Assembly (NCBI RefSeq): GCF_001691565.1
Contig: NZ_MAYO01000002.1
Location: 126,272 to 190,271 of the forward strand
Reading direction: 5' to 3'
Length of the DNA: 64,000 bases
DNA from: Microbacterium oleivorans
Lineage (GTDB): Bacteria > Actinomycetota > Actinomycetes > Actinomycetales > Microbacteriaceae
A program made the translations under genes and the position numbers. Below are positions 62,927 through 64,000 of this stretch, piece after piece (position 1 is the first letter of the stretch; each line of letters begins with the position of its first letter). A model generated the notes under the pieces. It searched no databases, was not told where the DNA came from, and worked only from the letters and a program-made list of their open reading frames with translations.

Positions 62927-64000
62927 GGTCGCGACGACCGGGATGCTGACGATCCCGCCGGATTCGACCTTCTTCTCCCGCGAACGCGTCGAGCGCATCC
63001 TCGCGTTCGTCGTGGCCGTCGGATCCACCGTGCTGGGCGTTCAAGCCCTGTTCCACGCGATCGGCTCGGCACAGGAGGATCCCACCTGGAACGTCGTGTT
63101 CACCGCTGCGACCTTCGGACCCCTTGTCCTGATGGTCGCGGCCGGGGTCGCCGGGCGGTTCTACCGCATCCTCGCAGCCATCTTCGCCATCGTATTCCCT
63201 CTCGTGCTGCTGGCCTGGCCGGTCGCGACGGCCGGGCGCGCGGCATCCGCTGAGGGTGAACCGTGGGTCTGGTACCTGCTGAACGTCGCCACCGTCGCGA
63301 CGGTGCTCGTCTTCCCGCTCGTACTCCAGTACGTCTGGTGCGCCATGATCCCGATCCTGTACGGCGTCGCCCGGCTCATCCAGATCGGGACGGGCGTGGA
63401 GAACGTCATCCAGGTGTCGCGCCAGGTCGTGTACGCCATCATCCTCGCCGTCGTCATGACGATGATCGGGTGGATGCTTCGCCTCCTCGCCGAGCGATTG
63501 GATCGCACCCGCGAAGAGGCGGTGCGCTCCTACGCGGCGGCGGCCGCCGCGGACGCCGTCGAGCAGGAGCGCATCTCGGTGGCGGCCCTCATGCACGACA
63601 GCGTCCTGGCGGCGCTGATCGCAGCGGAGCGCGCCGCGACCCCGCGCGAGCGCGACCTCGCGGTTGGCATGGCGCGCGACGCCCTCACGCGACTCGCCAA
63701 CGCCGATCGTGATGCGGAGGAAGGGCCGGACGAGCCGGTCGAGCCGATGTTCCTGGCCGACGGCATCCGCGAGGCGGCCCTGGAGCACGACGTCGAGATC
63801 GATCTGCGGCTCGCGATCGATCCCCGGGCTCAGGCGCTGCCGGGCCGCGTCGCGCGCGCGCTCGTGCTCGCGGCGGCACAGGCGGTCGTCAACGCGATCG
63901 AGCACGCCGACGGCGCGGGGCTGCACGCAGAGTTGACGGCGGACGATCGCCGCGTCGTGGTCCGGGTCATCGACACCGGGGAGGGGTTCGACGTCCACGC
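62916..64000 (+). CDS. Sensor histidine kinase (cut by window edge)
   Basis: 361 codons visible, C-terminus outside the window. GTG start inside the end of the response regulator gene. Four to five predicted transmembrane helices (about 25-185), a short coiled linker, a HisKA_3-like dimerisation region with the likely phospho-acceptor His227 (ALMHDSVLAALIAAE), and the beginning of the ATPase domain with N-box VVNAIEHADG and the G1 region VIDTGEGFD at the very end. Phosphorylates the NarL-type regulator encoded just upstream. Confidence 0.87.
   Translation, partial: MAPEVATTGMLTIPPDSTFFSRERVERILAFVVAVGSTVLGVQALFHAIGSAQEDPTWNVVFTAATFGPLVLMVAAGVAGRFYRILAAIFAIVFPLVLLAWPVATAGRAASAEGEPWVWYLLNVATVATVLVFPLVLQYVWCAMIPILYGVARLIQIGTGVENVIQVSRQVVYAIILAVVMTMIGWMLRLLAERLDRTREEAVRSYAAAAAADAVEQERISVAALMHDSVLAALIAAERAATPRERDLAVGMARDALTRLANADRDAEEGPDEPVEPMFLADGIREAALEHDVEIDLRLAIDPRAQALPGRVARALVLAAAQAVVNAIEHADGAGLHAELTADDRRVVVRVIDTGEGFDVH

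Overview
The window is high-GC DNA (about 70 percent by eye) packed with genes, with many 4-bp ATGA/GTGA stop-start overlaps and many start codons sitting 6-7 nt behind a TANNNT box (leaderless transcripts). Gene content and the GCGGATGCC/GGCATCCGC-rich style fit an actinobacterium of the Microbacteriaceae, most likely Microbacterium. It is a chromosomal stretch with no rRNA, tRNA, phage or transposase gene that I could find.

Layout, left half. 1-2 kb: ferrous/ferric iron uptake efeU-efeO (reverse, IdeR/DtxR-type box upstream). 2-5.5 kb: a RamB-like regulator divergent from GTP-dependent PEP carboxykinase. 5.5-10.4 kb: an ABC exporter with a small HTH regulator, divergent from a DrrA/DrrB-type ABC exporter, with two matching palindromic operators between them. 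10.4-13.5 kb: quinone-oxidoreductase-like enzyme, MFS transporter, small membrane protein. 13.5-17.2 kb: riboflavin operon ribD-ribE-ribBA-ribH behind an FMN riboswitch. 17.2-21.6 kb: SorC-type regulator divergent from glpD-glpK. 21.6-28 kb: Fpg-family glycosylase, acetyltransferase, a DUF559/Vsr-like nuclease gene among 75-bp palindromic elements, TrpS, exonuclease III, a YihY-family membrane protein. 28-31.5 kb: succinate dehydrogenase sdhC-D-A-B.

Right half. 31.6-41.1 kb: ManC, then a nucleoside uptake and salvage run (BMP lipoprotein, ABC ATPase, two permeases, cytidine deaminase, thymidine/pyrimidine phosphorylase, adenosine deaminase). 41.1-42.1 kb: a second DUF559 nuclease gene between two 57-bp palindromes. 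42.1-50.5 kb: mannitol PTS operon that also carries the general PTS genes (IIB, HPr, EI, mtlA, mtlF, mtlD, a membrane-anchored hydrolase), divergent from an MtlR-like PRD regulator. 50.5-54 kb: a small low-GC insert encoding a secreted Cys/Tyr-rich peptide between 36-bp direct repeats, then acetyltransferase, phosphohexomutase and purine nucleoside phosphorylase. 54-64 kb: Cys-less LpdA-type quinone reductase, secreted M23 peptidase with FG-GAP repeats, lipoprotein, biotin carboxylase/BCCP, Maf, a TrmA-like RNA methyltransferase, and a NarL-type two-component pair cut by the right edge.

The most unusual signal is the pairing of two DUF559 nuclease genes, each with its own family of fixed-length palindromic elements on both sides (75 bp at 23.1-24.4 kb, 57 bp at 41.1-42.1 kb). 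The two 57-bp copies align without gaps and show compensatory changes in the stem. This resembles the logic of REP/RAYT systems but with a different enzyme. That it is a functional system is inference.
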